Shown here one piece after another: positions 34,197 through 42,523 of a DNA stretch of 64,000 nucleotides (its first letter is position 1; each line of letters opens with the position of its first letter). Source of the DNA: an uncultured Prevotella sp. (GTDB lineage Bacteria; Bacteroidota; Bacteroidia; Bacteroidales; Bacteroidaceae); NCBI GenBank assembly GCA_947164965.1, contig CAMUYR010000004.1, positions 1 through 64,000 of the forward strand, read 5' to 3'. Under the pieces are notes generated by a model. It searched no databases, was not told the origin of the DNA, and worked only from the letters and a program-made list of their open reading frames with translations. Position numbers and translations under genes: made by a program.

Positions 34197-35950
34197 TGCT
34201 TCAAATATTTTTTAAGTTTTATTTTTCTAATCAGTACCTGTCGGCGTTCATCCTTGACCTCCGATAGTTGTGACGATCGTTCCAAGGCCTGTTGCCAGTA
34301 GCTGAGTGCTTGTTCCTTCTCGCCAACTAGGAAATAGATGTCACCAGCATGTTCCAGAAGGACTGCCGAGGTGTCGGCATCATACTGTAACGTCTGGTCA
34401 ATATATATCTTAGCCTCGCTATAACGCTTCTGCATGAAGAGAATCCAGGCATAGGTATCGAGGTAAGTAGCATTCTTTGGTTCGGCCTTGATGGTACGGT
34501 ATGACATCTGTTCGGCCTTATCCAACTGTTCTCCCATCTCACTGAGATAATAGGCATAATTATTAAGACACCCGATGTTGTCATCCTTCCATTGCAGGCA
34601 GGAGTCATAGGCAGCAAAGGCTTCACGAGCCAGTCCCTTTTGATGTAGGATATCACCCATCACAGCATAGAAATCACTAACGATGACAGGATCACTCTGT
34701 TGGCTGATGACGCCAATACCATTCTGGAAGGCATTCAGCGCATCATCAAGCTGGTCTTTCTGATAATAAGCGATGCCCTGATAATAGTAGAACGCCATCT
34801 CGTCAGGATTATATTGGCGGGCATCACGACAAAGAGCAATAACGCGATCACGGTCTTCTGCCTTCCACGCATAGCTCACCAGCTGCAGACGAGCAGCCGC
34901 ATTATCCGGAGCAATCGTAAGCGCCTGTTCCAACACCCGACGGATGCTATCCTCCGGCATCTTCTTCAGGTTCATGTAGGTAGCACAGAACAAAGCCATC
35001 TCGGCATCCTGCTGAGGCAAGGCCAGTACCTGACGGAACAATTGCAGCACACGGGTAGAGTCACCTCCACTTCGCTCACTCTCGCCGATGACCTGACGGA
35101 ACAGCGCCACACGGTCGTCGGTGGTCGCATTCTTATTCATCAGTGCCCGTTCCAACATACGACTGGCATTGGCTGTATCTTTCTGTTCGTTATAATGAGA
35201 AAGCATCGCCATCAGTACGCTGCGGTTGTCGGGTTCCTGTTTGAGTATCTCGTCGTAGATAGCCAAAGCCTTCTTCTGTTGCCCGTTCATATACAATGTG
35301 TTGGCATAAAGACAACGATAATTCATGTCGTTAGGATACTGGTTGGCCAACTGTTTCATCTCGGCAATAGCCGCCTGTTTGTCACCCTTGCGAGTGTAGA
35401 TACCACTCTTGGCAAAAGAGATGCGTTCGCTCTTGCCATTAAGTGTCTCGAGACGGTTCAGCGTACGAATGGCATTCTCGTAATCCTCCAACTGTTCATA
35501 AAGTTGCATCAACACGCTTAACAAATCATCGCGGTCACGATTCATATCGTAAAGCCGCTCCAAAGTATGTGCAGCCTCCTTATAGTCGCGCTGTGAAATA
35601 TAGGCATCGGCCAGCGTTTCCAAATAGGTACTGTTTTCTGGTTCCAATGCTACGGCCCGCTTGGAATATTCCAACGCCAGGTCCTTCTGTTTCAGATAGT
35701 TATAATAACGCGACAGATAGAAATAGGCCTCAGAACGGGTAGAGTCAATCTCAACACAATGACGTAACAAGTCGAAGGCTGCATCGTTATTACCTTGCTC
35801 ATGTTGACAAATGGCATCCATGAAAAAGGCGTCATACTTCTGAGATTGAGAAAATGAGGAAATGAGAAAATGAGACATGACCAATGCAAGCATCGCTCCA
35901 CGCCTTAACCATATTCCTTGGCAGTTAACCAAATTCTTTAAATTTCTCAT
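34193..35950 (-). CDS. Secreted TPR-repeat protein
   Basis: A 585-residue exported protein with an N-terminal signal (GAMLALVMSHFLISSFSQ) followed by about 14 TPR motifs running from residue 40 to 560, e.g. SEAYFYLSRYYNYLKQKDLALEYSKRA and AFYYYQGIAYYQKDQLDDALNAFQ. TPR arrays bind other proteins; the partner is unknown, but co-transcription with an EnvC-like factor and a DUF4292 lipoprotein suggests envelope assembly. The signal peptide is bracketed by two 8-base repeat tracts, one covering the start codon and one encoding HFLISSFSQ. Confidence 0.82.
   Translation of the reverse strand: MRNLKNLVNCQGIWLRRGAMLALVMSHFLISSFSQSQKYDAFFMDAICQHEQGNNDAAFDLLRHCVEIDSTRSEAYFYLSRYYNYLKQKDLALEYSKRAVALEPENSTYLETLADAYISQRDYKEAAHTLERLYDMNRDRDDLLSVLMQLYEQLEDYENAIRTLNRLETLNGKSERISFAKSGIYTRKGDKQAAIAEMKQLANQYPNDMNYRCLYANTLYMNGQQKKALAIYDEILKQEPDNRSVLMAMLSHYNEQKDTANASRMLERALMNKNATTDDRVALFRQVIGESERSGGDSTRVLQLFRQVLALPQQDAEMALFCATYMNLKKMPEDSIRRVLEQALTIAPDNAAARLQLVSYAWKAEDRDRVIALCRDARQYNPDEMAFYYYQGIAYYQKDQLDDALNAFQNGIGVISQQSDPVIVSDFYAVMGDILHQKGLAREAFAAYDSCLQWKDDNIGCLNNYAYYLSEMGEQLDKAEQMSYRTIKAEPKNATYLDTYAWILFMQKRYSEAKIYIDQTLQYDADTSAVLLEHAGDIYFLVGEKEQALSYWQQALERSSQLSEVKDERRQVLIRKIKLKKYLKQ
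35849..35880. repeat. 8-bp tandem tract inside TPR gene signal peptide
   Basis: AGAAAATG, AGGAAATG, AGAAAATG and a decayed fourth unit lie in the coding sequence and encode the end of the signal peptide's hydrophobic part. Confidence 0.8.
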
Positions 35951-35976
35951 TATCTCAATTTCTCAATTTCTCATTT
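35941..35976. repeat. 8-bp tandem tract covering dut stop and TPR gene start
   Basis: AATTTCTC, ATTATCTC, AATTTCTC, AATTTCTC span from the first codons of the TPR gene to the dut stop codon, so the whole gap is tract. Confidence 0.85.
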
Positions 35977-36408
35977 AACACCCGTATGTCCGTATCCACC
36001 TTCACCACGTTCCGTCTCATCGAGCACATCTACCTCAACCAGTTCACCCTGTTCACAACGGGCGATAACCATCTGGGCAATGCGTTCACCATCGTTCACC
36101 ACAAAGTCGTTCTGCGACAGGTTGATGAGCACTACACCTATCTCACCACGATAGTCAGCATCGATGGTTCCTGGTGTGTTGAGCACTGTCAATCCATGCT
36201 TTAAAGCCAAGCCTGAACGAGGGCGCACCTGTGCCTCATAGCCCTCAGGTAGGGCAATATGAAGACCCGTTGGTATCAGTCGGCGCTCCATAGGATGGAG
36301 GGTGACGGGTTCGTCGAGATTGGCACGAAGATCCATGCCAGCGCTCTGCGGGGTGGCATATGCGGGCAACTGCTGATGTCCGCGGTTGACAAGTTGTATT
36401 TTCACCAT
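35971..36408 (-). CDS. dut: dUTP diphosphatase
   Basis: This enzyme hydrolyses dUTP to dUMP, keeping uracil out of DNA. From the ATG at 36408 it has 145 residues and the five trimeric dUTPase motifs: [47 protein letters not shown] and the C-terminal [11 protein letters not shown] arm. The longer ORF to 36480 is excluded because the -7 box lies at 36439-36446. It is the first gene of the leftward operon with the TPR, DUF4292 and EnvC-like genes. Confidence 0.97.
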   Translation of the reverse strand: MVKIQLVNRGHQQLPAYATPQSAGMDLRANLDEPVTLHPMERRLIPTGLHIALPEGYEAQVRPRSGLALKHGLTVLNTPGTIDADYRGEIGVVLINLSQNDFVVNDGERIAQMVIARCEQGELVEVDVLDETERGEGGYGHTGVK

Positions 36409-36438
36409 GATTTCTATTTCCTTATTATAAATAATGTG

Positions 36439-36468
36439 CAAAGGTACGAAAAAAAAGTAGCAATGCAA
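36439..36468 (-). promoter_or_regulatory. Promoter of dut operon
   Basis: TACCTTTG (36439-36446) on the minus strand with TTG (36466-36468) 19 bases upstream. Confidence 0.78.
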
Positions 36469-36506
36469 ACTTTTCGGCATTTTTTCAAAGAAAAAAGGAA
36501 ACTATT

Positions 36507-36536
36507 TTGTATTTCTCCCACTTATTCGTACCTTTG
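36507..36536 (+). promoter_or_regulatory. Promoter of dGTPase gene
   Basis: TTG (36507-36509), 19 bases, TACCTTTG (36529-36536), then CAGC and ATG. This is a full two-element promoter with the leaderless spacing and no repeat tract. Confidence 0.8.
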
Positions 36537-36540
36537 CAGC

Positions 36541-37887
36541 ATGAAAATGAATTGGCAACAACTGATATCGAATATGCGGTTAGGGCAGGAGCACAGACAC
36601 TTGGAGCGCCACGATGACCGCACAGAATTCAAGCGTGACTACGACCGTCTGATTTTCTCCGCACCTTTCCGCAGACTGCAGAACAAGACACAGGTATTCC
36701 CCCTTCCGGGCAGCATCTTTGTGCATAACCGTCTGACTCACTCGTTAGAGGTGGCCAGTGTCGGCATGTCGTTAGGCAACGACGTGTCTCAACGCATCAT
36801 CAACGAGAAGCGCCCAGAACTACGCGGCAGCATGTTTGAACAGATCGGACAAATTGTGTCTACTGCCTGTCTGGCTCACGACTTAGGCAATCCGCCCTTT
36901 GGTCATTCTGGCGAGAAAGCCATCCAGACATTCTTCACCGAAGGAGCTGGAAAGGAGATAAAATCAGCGGTTTCACCGGCATTTTGGGACGACATCACCC
37001 ACTTCGAGGGTAATGCCAATGCCTTCCGTCTGCTCACCCATCAGTTTAAGGGCAGAAGGACGGGCGGCTTCGTCATGACCTACTCCACCTTGGCCAGTAT
37101 CGTCAAATATCCCTTTGCCTCGTCTGTATCAGGTAAGAAAAAGAAGTTTGGCTTCTTCCAAAGCGAACAGCCCTACTACCGACGAATTGCCGATGAAATG
37201 GGCATTATTCGCATCTCCAAAGAAGGCGAGCCTTTACGCTGTGTCCGTCATCCACTGGTGTATCTCGTAGAGGCTGCCGACGATATCTGCTATGAGATTA
37301 TGGACCTGGAGGATGCTCATAAACTGAAGATTCTAAGCTATGACGAGACACAGGATTTGCTGTTGGAGTTCTTCGATGATGAGTGGAAGCAGAAAATTCT
37401 GAAGCGCATCGACGACGAGGGACTGGAAGACCCTAATGAGAAAGTCGTCTACATGCGTGCTTGTGTGATAGGAAAACTGGAGAACGAATGTGTCAACGTC
37501 TTCGTGAACCATGAGGACGAGATACTTGAAGGCACCTTCGAAGGAAGCCTCATCGACCACATCAGCGAGCGCCAGCGCGAGGCCTATCGTCGTTGTGCAA
37601 AGCTCTCTGTACAAAGGATTTACAGAAGTCGCCCTGTGCTCGACGTAGAACTGTCCGGTTATAAAATCATGGCTACGCTGATGGAGCAGATGACGGAAGC
37701 TGTGATGCATCCTGACCGTTACTATTCACAACAGCTCATTGACCGTGTGTCGAGCCAATACGACATCAATGCCGAAGACTTGGAAACAAGAATTATGGCA
37801 GTAATTGATTACATTTCAGGTATGACAGACGTCTATGCATTAGATGTCTATCAGAAGATCAATGGTATCTCACTACCTATCGTGTAA
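36541..37887 (+). CDS. dgt: Deoxyguanosinetriphosphate triphosphohydrolase-like HD protein
   Basis: This HD-domain phosphohydrolase removes triphosphate from dNTPs, chiefly dGTP. It has 448 residues from the ATG at 36541. Motifs are RDYDRLIFSAPFRRLQNKTQVFP, RLTHSLEVASVG, the HD pair CLAHDLGNPPFGHSGE (metal ligands), FEGNANAFRLLT and YLVEAADDICYEIMDLEDA. The longer ORF starting at 36259 runs through dut and the promoter and is not the start. The divergent pairing with dut groups two nucleotide-pool enzymes. Confidence 0.92.
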   Translation: MKMNWQQLISNMRLGQEHRHLERHDDRTEFKRDYDRLIFSAPFRRLQNKTQVFPLPGSIFVHNRLTHSLEVASVGMSLGNDVSQRIINEKRPELRGSMFEQIGQIVSTACLAHDLGNPPFGHSGEKAIQTFFTEGAGKEIKSAVSPAFWDDITHFEGNANAFRLLTHQFKGRRTGGFVMTYSTLASIVKYPFASSVSGKKKKFGFFQSEQPYYRRIADEMGIIRISKEGEPLRCVRHPLVYLVEAADDICYEIMDLEDAHKLKILSYDETQDLLLEFFDDEWKQKILKRIDDEGLEDPNEKVVYMRACVIGKLENECVNVFVNHEDEILEGTFEGSLIDHISERQREAYRRCAKLSVQRIYRSRPVLDVELSGYKIMATLMEQMTEAVMHPDRYYSQQLIDRVSSQYDINAEDLETRIMAVIDYISGMTDVYALDVYQKINGISLPIV

Positions 37888-37910
37888 GCAATTATAACAA
37901 ACTACAACAA

Positions 37911-40652
37911 ATGAAAAAACTAGTTACTACAGCAACCATGCTGTGCTGCGTCCTGATGGCAACAGCACAAAGGATTGATTTCAGCTTCAGCAATGCACAG
38001 GAAGCCCAGACTCATGAACCAGACTACATTGAATGGAAGATTCCTCACAACGCTTCGTCATCGAAGACACTTGACAACGGGATGGAAATCACCGTCTCGG
38101 CAGCAGGCAATGCCGATGTCTTAAGAGACCAATGGAACAAAAACACCTGTAATGCAGGTAGAGACGGTGCCACAGGTCTGCGTCTGTTGGGCGACGGTGT
38201 CGTAGCCTTTATCGCTGATGGTGACAACACCCCAAACACCACAGACACGCCGACATCTATTGAAATCAAGATGAAAGGCATGACTGCAGGCAGTCACACA
38301 GCTATGGCCTATCATGTCTGGAAAGACGCCAAGAAGGGTGACATGCCTTATATCAAGGTGGAAGTAAGGATTAACGAGGGTGAATATGTTGTCAAGCAAG
38401 AGAACGTAGAATTCGTCAACGTGAAGAATCCTGTCACCGACCTAAAAATGGCCGATGCCACCTTTTCTTATGTAGATTTTGATATCGAGGAAGGCGACTC
38501 TGTGTATCTGAAATATAGCACGGTTGTAGAGACGGGTAAGACCTATCAGACCACCAATATCATGTTGAATGGTCTGCTGCTCGACACCTCCCCCTTCATA
38601 GCTCAGGATCCCGTTCCCAACAGTCGTGACTACCACTACGATTGCGACAATGGTACATGTACATTATCTTGGACGGCAGGACCTACCGCAGTAAAACATC
38701 GTCTCTTCTTCGGCACAGATGCTGATGAAGTGGAGAATGCCACTTCTTGGCTCTATGAAGGTACAGAGACAAGCTATACCGTAAGCGACATTAAAACATG
38801 GAATATTTACTATTGGCGTGTCGATGAAATCGAGGAAAATGGAACAATTCATAAGGGATTGGTATGGTCGTTCAGAGGTCGTCAACTAGCCTTCCCTGAT
38901 GCCGAAGGATATGGTCGTTTTGCTCAGGGCGGACGTGGCGGTATTGTCTATCACGTCACCAATCTCAGTGGCGACAAAGACACCCCGGGCTCTCTGCTCT
39001 ATGGCTTGGTAAACCTTGACCAGCCTCGTTATATTGTCTTTGACGTGAGTGGCATCATCGAACTCGACTTCAACTCATACTTCACGAAGCCTTATGCTTA
39101 TATCGCTGGACAGACGGCACCTGGAAAAGGTATCTGCATCAAGGCCTCGAATATCAACATCGGTTCTGACGTCATCTGCCGCCACATCCGCTTCAAGCGC
39201 GGACTCGGCGTCTATGGCGAGAATACCGGCAATGCGATGGGTATGTCTGGTGCTAACCACGCTATCGTTGACCATTGTACTGCTGCCTGGGGTACTGACG
39301 AGACAGTTTCTGGACGTGGAGCGCTGAACGTCAGTTTCCAATACAGTATCATCTCTGAAGCATTGGGCATTGCCGGACATAAGAACTATGCTGACGGCAC
39401 CAATCACGGTTATGCTGCCACTATCGACGGACGCATAGGTTCGTGGCACCACAACCTTCTGGTCAACTGCAACGGACGCAACTGGAGTATGGGAGGCGGT
39501 ATGGATGCCAACAACATCCCCATTGGTGGACTTGACCTATTTAATAATGTGGTGTATAACTGGAACGGGCGAACCACTGATGGCAACTGCCATGAGGTGA
39601 ACTTCGTAGGCAACTACTATAAGATGGGAGATGATACTCGTCACACCAAACTCTTCACCCAGCAGTTCGAGTCGGCCATCAATCCTGAAGGTACTGACAT
39701 CGCCTATGTCAATGGCAACATCCGAGAGAATAAGAATCACACATTGACTCATGACAAGAGAGGCGACACCTATGACGCCAATGGCAATATTCCCACTACC
39801 TACGAATATGTGGTCGATGAACCCTTGTTCCCCTCGTATGCCACTATCCATAGCGCAAAGGATGCCATGAAGATCGTGACGAGTTACGCTGGTGCCACCA
39901 TGCCCATGCGCGACGAGCACCATTTGCGTAACATCAAGGAGACGCTCGAAGGCAGTTGGAACTATAAAGGTTCTAAGTCGAAGATTAAGGGCGAGATAGA
40001 TACTGAGGAGGATATCACGGAACATGCTGACGGCAAGGGCTGGGAAGTTTATCCTGAAGAGACACGAGCCAACGACTTTGATACTGATCAGGACGGTATG
40101 CCCAACTGGTATGAGCAACTGATAGGTAGTGATCCCAACACCGCCAACCAGAACGATGATCCTGACAAGGACGGGTGGACGCTGCTGGAAGACTATCTGG
40201 ACTTCATGGCTCACCCCTACATAGTCATAGAGCCTGAAACAACGGGCAGCATCGACGTGAAGCCCTTCTTTGCAGGATTCTACGGACAGAATGCCAATTA
40301 CGGCAAGGCGACTCCGACCTATACCGTCGCTTCAGAGAGCACTCTCTTCACGACTTCTGTTGACGGATCGATAGTAAAAGCCGTTGCAGGACAGGACGGT
40401 GGTGTGGGATACATTAATGTCACCGTCAACGACAACGAAACCACCTTCACCCAACCTATCGGTGTCGCTGTGACGGGCAATCCTACAGCCATTCACCATG
40501 TATGGAGTGAAGACAACTTCGAAGTGGCTAAGCGCGAATTCTTTACCCTCGACGGAAAGCAGGTAACCACCATGCAGTCGCATAAGGTATACGTGATGAA
40601 GATAACTGACACAAAGGGGAAAGTCCACTCGGTAAAGATTATTAAAAATTGA
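37911..40652 (+). CDS. Secreted pectate-lyase-like (PL1-type) protein with T9SS-type tail
   Basis: A 913-residue exported protein: signal peptide (to about 19), an N-terminal beta domain (20-230), an Ig/FN3-like domain with SWTAGPTAVKHRLFFGT (about 245-320), then a right-handed beta-helix with FPDAEGYGRFAQGGRGGIVYHVTNL, GSLLYGL, YIAGQTAPGKGICIK, HIRFKRG and DHCTAAWGTDETVS, typical of Bacteroidota pectate lyases. A dockerin-like calcium stretch (DTDQDGMPNWYEQLIGSDP) and a tail REFFTLDGKQV...SVKIIKN follow; the tail resembles a T9SS sorting domain. The likely substrate is pectin-type polysaccharide, not proven. The downstream helicase overlaps its stop. Confidence 0.85.
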   Translation: MKKLVTTATMLCCVLMATAQRIDFSFSNAQEAQTHEPDYIEWKIPHNASSSKTLDNGMEITVSAAGNADVLRDQWNKNTCNAGRDGATGLRLLGDGVVAFIADGDNTPNTTDTPTSIEIKMKGMTAGSHTAMAYHVWKDAKKGDMPYIKVEVRINEGEYVVKQENVEFVNVKNPVTDLKMADATFSYVDFDIEEGDSVYLKYSTVVETGKTYQTTNIMLNGLLLDTSPFIAQDPVPNSRDYHYDCDNGTCTLSWTAGPTAVKHRLFFGTDADEVENATSWLYEGTETSYTVSDIKTWNIYYWRVDEIEENGTIHKGLVWSFRGRQLAFPDAEGYGRFAQGGRGGIVYHVTNLSGDKDTPGSLLYGLVNLDQPRYIVFDVSGIIELDFNSYFTKPYAYIAGQTAPGKGICIKASNINIGSDVICRHIRFKRGLGVYGENTGNAMGMSGANHAIVDHCTAAWGTDETVSGRGALNVSFQYSIISEALGIAGHKNYADGTNHGYAATIDGRIGSWHHNLLVNCNGRNWSMGGGMDANNIPIGGLDLFNNVVYNWNGRTTDGNCHEVNFVGNYYKMGDDTRHTKLFTQQFESAINPEGTDIAYVNGNIRENKNHTLTHDKRGDTYDANGNIPTTYEYVVDEPLFPSYATIHSAKDAMKIVTSYAGATMPMRDEHHLRNIKETLEGSWNYKGSKSKIKGEIDTEEDITEHADGKGWEVYPEETRANDFDTDQDGMPNWYEQLIGSDPNTANQNDDPDKDGWTLLEDYLDFMAHPYIVIEPETTGSIDVKPFFAGFYGQNANYGKATPTYTVASESTLFTTSVDGSIVKAVAGQDGGVGYINVTVNDNETTFTQPIGVAVTGNPTAIHHVWSEDNFEVAKREFFTLDGKQVTTMQSHKVYVMKITDTKGKVHSVKIIKN

Positions 40653-42520
40653 ATCAGACGACATCATCCACACAGGCACTCCAACAGCAACGGCTCCTGT
40701 TACAGTTGGAGTATCATTCTGAAAAGGAAGCCTTTCAGCGACAGACCGAAGAGCAAGGACTGTTGCGGAAGGTGAAGCGTGGCGATGCCTGGTGGCCCGT
40801 GCGTACTGGTAATACCTATTACAACTCCCTGAATCAGCTGGCGATAGAGGTTTATCGGACAACAGATACGGATATCGAGCATAACTTCGAATTTGGCAAA
40901 CCTATCGCTTTCTTCTATAAAGAGGCTGATGATGCCAAAATCCATTATTTCAGCTTTACAGGAACTGTGAGCTATGTGGATGGCGACCGAATGGTATGTA
41001 TCGTACCTGAAAACGGGCGACTCACCGATTTGCAGAATGTACATAACCTCGGCGTACAGCTCTCGTTCGACGAAACGAGCTATCGTCTGATGATGGAAGC
41101 ACTCGACAGAACCATCAAAGCCAAGGGACGCCTGGCTTATCTGCGCGATTTGTTCTATAGCAGGCAGAAGCCGGAGACCTTCGTCTTTCCTCCCATGCAT
41201 TTCCCCTATCTGAATCAGACACAGGAACAGGCCGTCAACGAAGTATTGCGCGCCAAGGATGTAGCAATTGTTCATGGGCCTCCAGGAACGGGCAAGACGA
41301 CCACACTGGTAGAAGCCATTCGCGAAACGCTGATGCGCGAGAATCAGGTATTGGTGTGTGCACAGAGTAATATGGCTGTCGACTGGATATCGGAAAAACT
41401 GGTCGATCGAGGTATCAACGTGCTGAGAATAGGCAATCCCACGCGTGTGAATGACAAGATGCTGTCGTTCACCTACGAGCGACGCTTCGAGTCGCACCCC
41501 GACTATCCCCAACTCTGGGCTATCCGCAAGGCCATTCGAGATCTGCGCAAAAACCGCAAACGTGGCGACGAGAAGTTTCATCAGAAGGTAGAAAGTCTGA
41601 AGAGTCGCGCCACAGAACTGGAGATTCGTATCAACAACGAGCTGTTTGCTGAGGCACGCGTCATTGCCTCCACCTTGGTAGGCTCTGCCAATCGTCTCCT
41701 AGAAGGCCAGAAGTTTGGCACCTTATTCATAGACGAGGCAGCACAAGCATTGGAAGCAGCCTGCTGGATACCCATCCGACGTGTGTCGAGAATCGTCCTG
41801 GCTGGCGACCATTGTCAGTTGCCGCCTACCGTCAAGAGCATAGCCGCCCTGAAGGCAGGATTAGGCAAGACGCTGATGGAACGTATCGTAGAAATGCATC
41901 CTGAGTCTGTCACCCTGTTAAAGATGCAATACCGCATGAACGAAGACATCATGCGATTCTCCAGCAACTACTTCTACAACGGACAAGTAGAGAGTGCGCC
42001 AGAGGTGAAATACCGCAGCATTCTCGACCTCGATATCCCGATGGAATGGCTCGATACGTCGACTTTGGAAGAGAAAGAGCAGTTCATCGGAGAGAGTTTC
42101 GGACGTATCAACAAAGCAGAGGCCGAACTCACCTTGGACACCCTTCAGCAATACTTCGAACGTATTGGCAAACAGCGACTCTTAGACGAGCGGATAGATG
42201 TCGGTATCATCTCACCCTACCGTGCTCAGGTACAATATCTGCGCCGTTTGCTGATGAAATGGGAGTTTTTTAAGCCTTTCCGCCGTCAGATCAGCGTCAA
42301 TACCGTCGATGGATTCCAAGGGCAAGAGCGCGACATCATCGTCATCTCGCTGGTGCGCAGCAACGACGAGGGACAGATAGGATTCCTCAGAGACCTGCGC
42401 AGAATGAATGTGGCCATCACGAGAGCACGTATGAAACTCATCATTCTAGGAAACGTCGAAACGATGACAAAACACCCATTCTATCGGCAATTATGGCATT
42501 TCATTCATAATTTAGCTTAG
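40649..42520 (+). CDS. SF1 helicase (UPF1/IGHMBP2-like AAA protein)
   Basis: A 623-residue superfamily 1B helicase: an OB-like N-terminal region (about 45-150), Walker A VHGPPGTGKTTT near residue 212, motif II FIDEAAQALEA, motif III LAGDHCQLPP, MQYRMNEDI (motif IV), and the C-terminal TVDGFQGQERDIIVISLVRSN and NVAITRARMKLIILGN. It presumably unwinds nucleic acid in the cytoplasm. No ATG fits the family N-terminus; the likely start is a TTG overlapping the TGA stop of the preceding gene (TTGA), suggesting coupled translation. The pairing with a secreted lyase seems incidental. Confidence 0.88.
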   Translation: MNQTTSSTQALQQQRLLLQLEYHSEKEAFQRQTEEQGLLRKVKRGDAWWPVRTGNTYYNSLNQLAIEVYRTTDTDIEHNFEFGKPIAFFYKEADDAKIHYFSFTGTVSYVDGDRMVCIVPENGRLTDLQNVHNLGVQLSFDETSYRLMMEALDRTIKAKGRLAYLRDLFYSRQKPETFVFPPMHFPYLNQTQEQAVNEVLRAKDVAIVHGPPGTGKTTTLVEAIRETLMRENQVLVCAQSNMAVDWISEKLVDRGINVLRIGNPTRVNDKMLSFTYERRFESHPDYPQLWAIRKAIRDLRKNRKRGDEKFHQKVESLKSRATELEIRINNELFAEARVIASTLVGSANRLLEGQKFGTLFIDEAAQALEAACWIPIRRVSRIVLAGDHCQLPPTVKSIAALKAGLGKTLMERIVEMHPESVTLLKMQYRMNEDIMRFSSNYFYNGQVESAPEVKYRSILDLDIPMEWLDTSTLEEKEQFIGESFGRINKAEAELTLDTLQQYFERIGKQRLLDERIDVGIISPYRAQVQYLRRLLMKWEFFKPFRRQISVNTVDGFQGQERDIIVISLVRSNDEGQIGFLRDLRRMNVAITRARMKLIILGNVETMTKHPFYRQLWHFIHNLA

Positions 42521-42523
42521 CCA

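Noticed and set aside
36259..36540. Longer dGTPase N-terminus
   Set aside because: The upstream in-frame codons run antisense through dut and through the promoter.
40500..40652. Frameshift between lyase and helicase
   Set aside because: Both proteins are complete at this junction; the overlap is a normal stop/start overlap.
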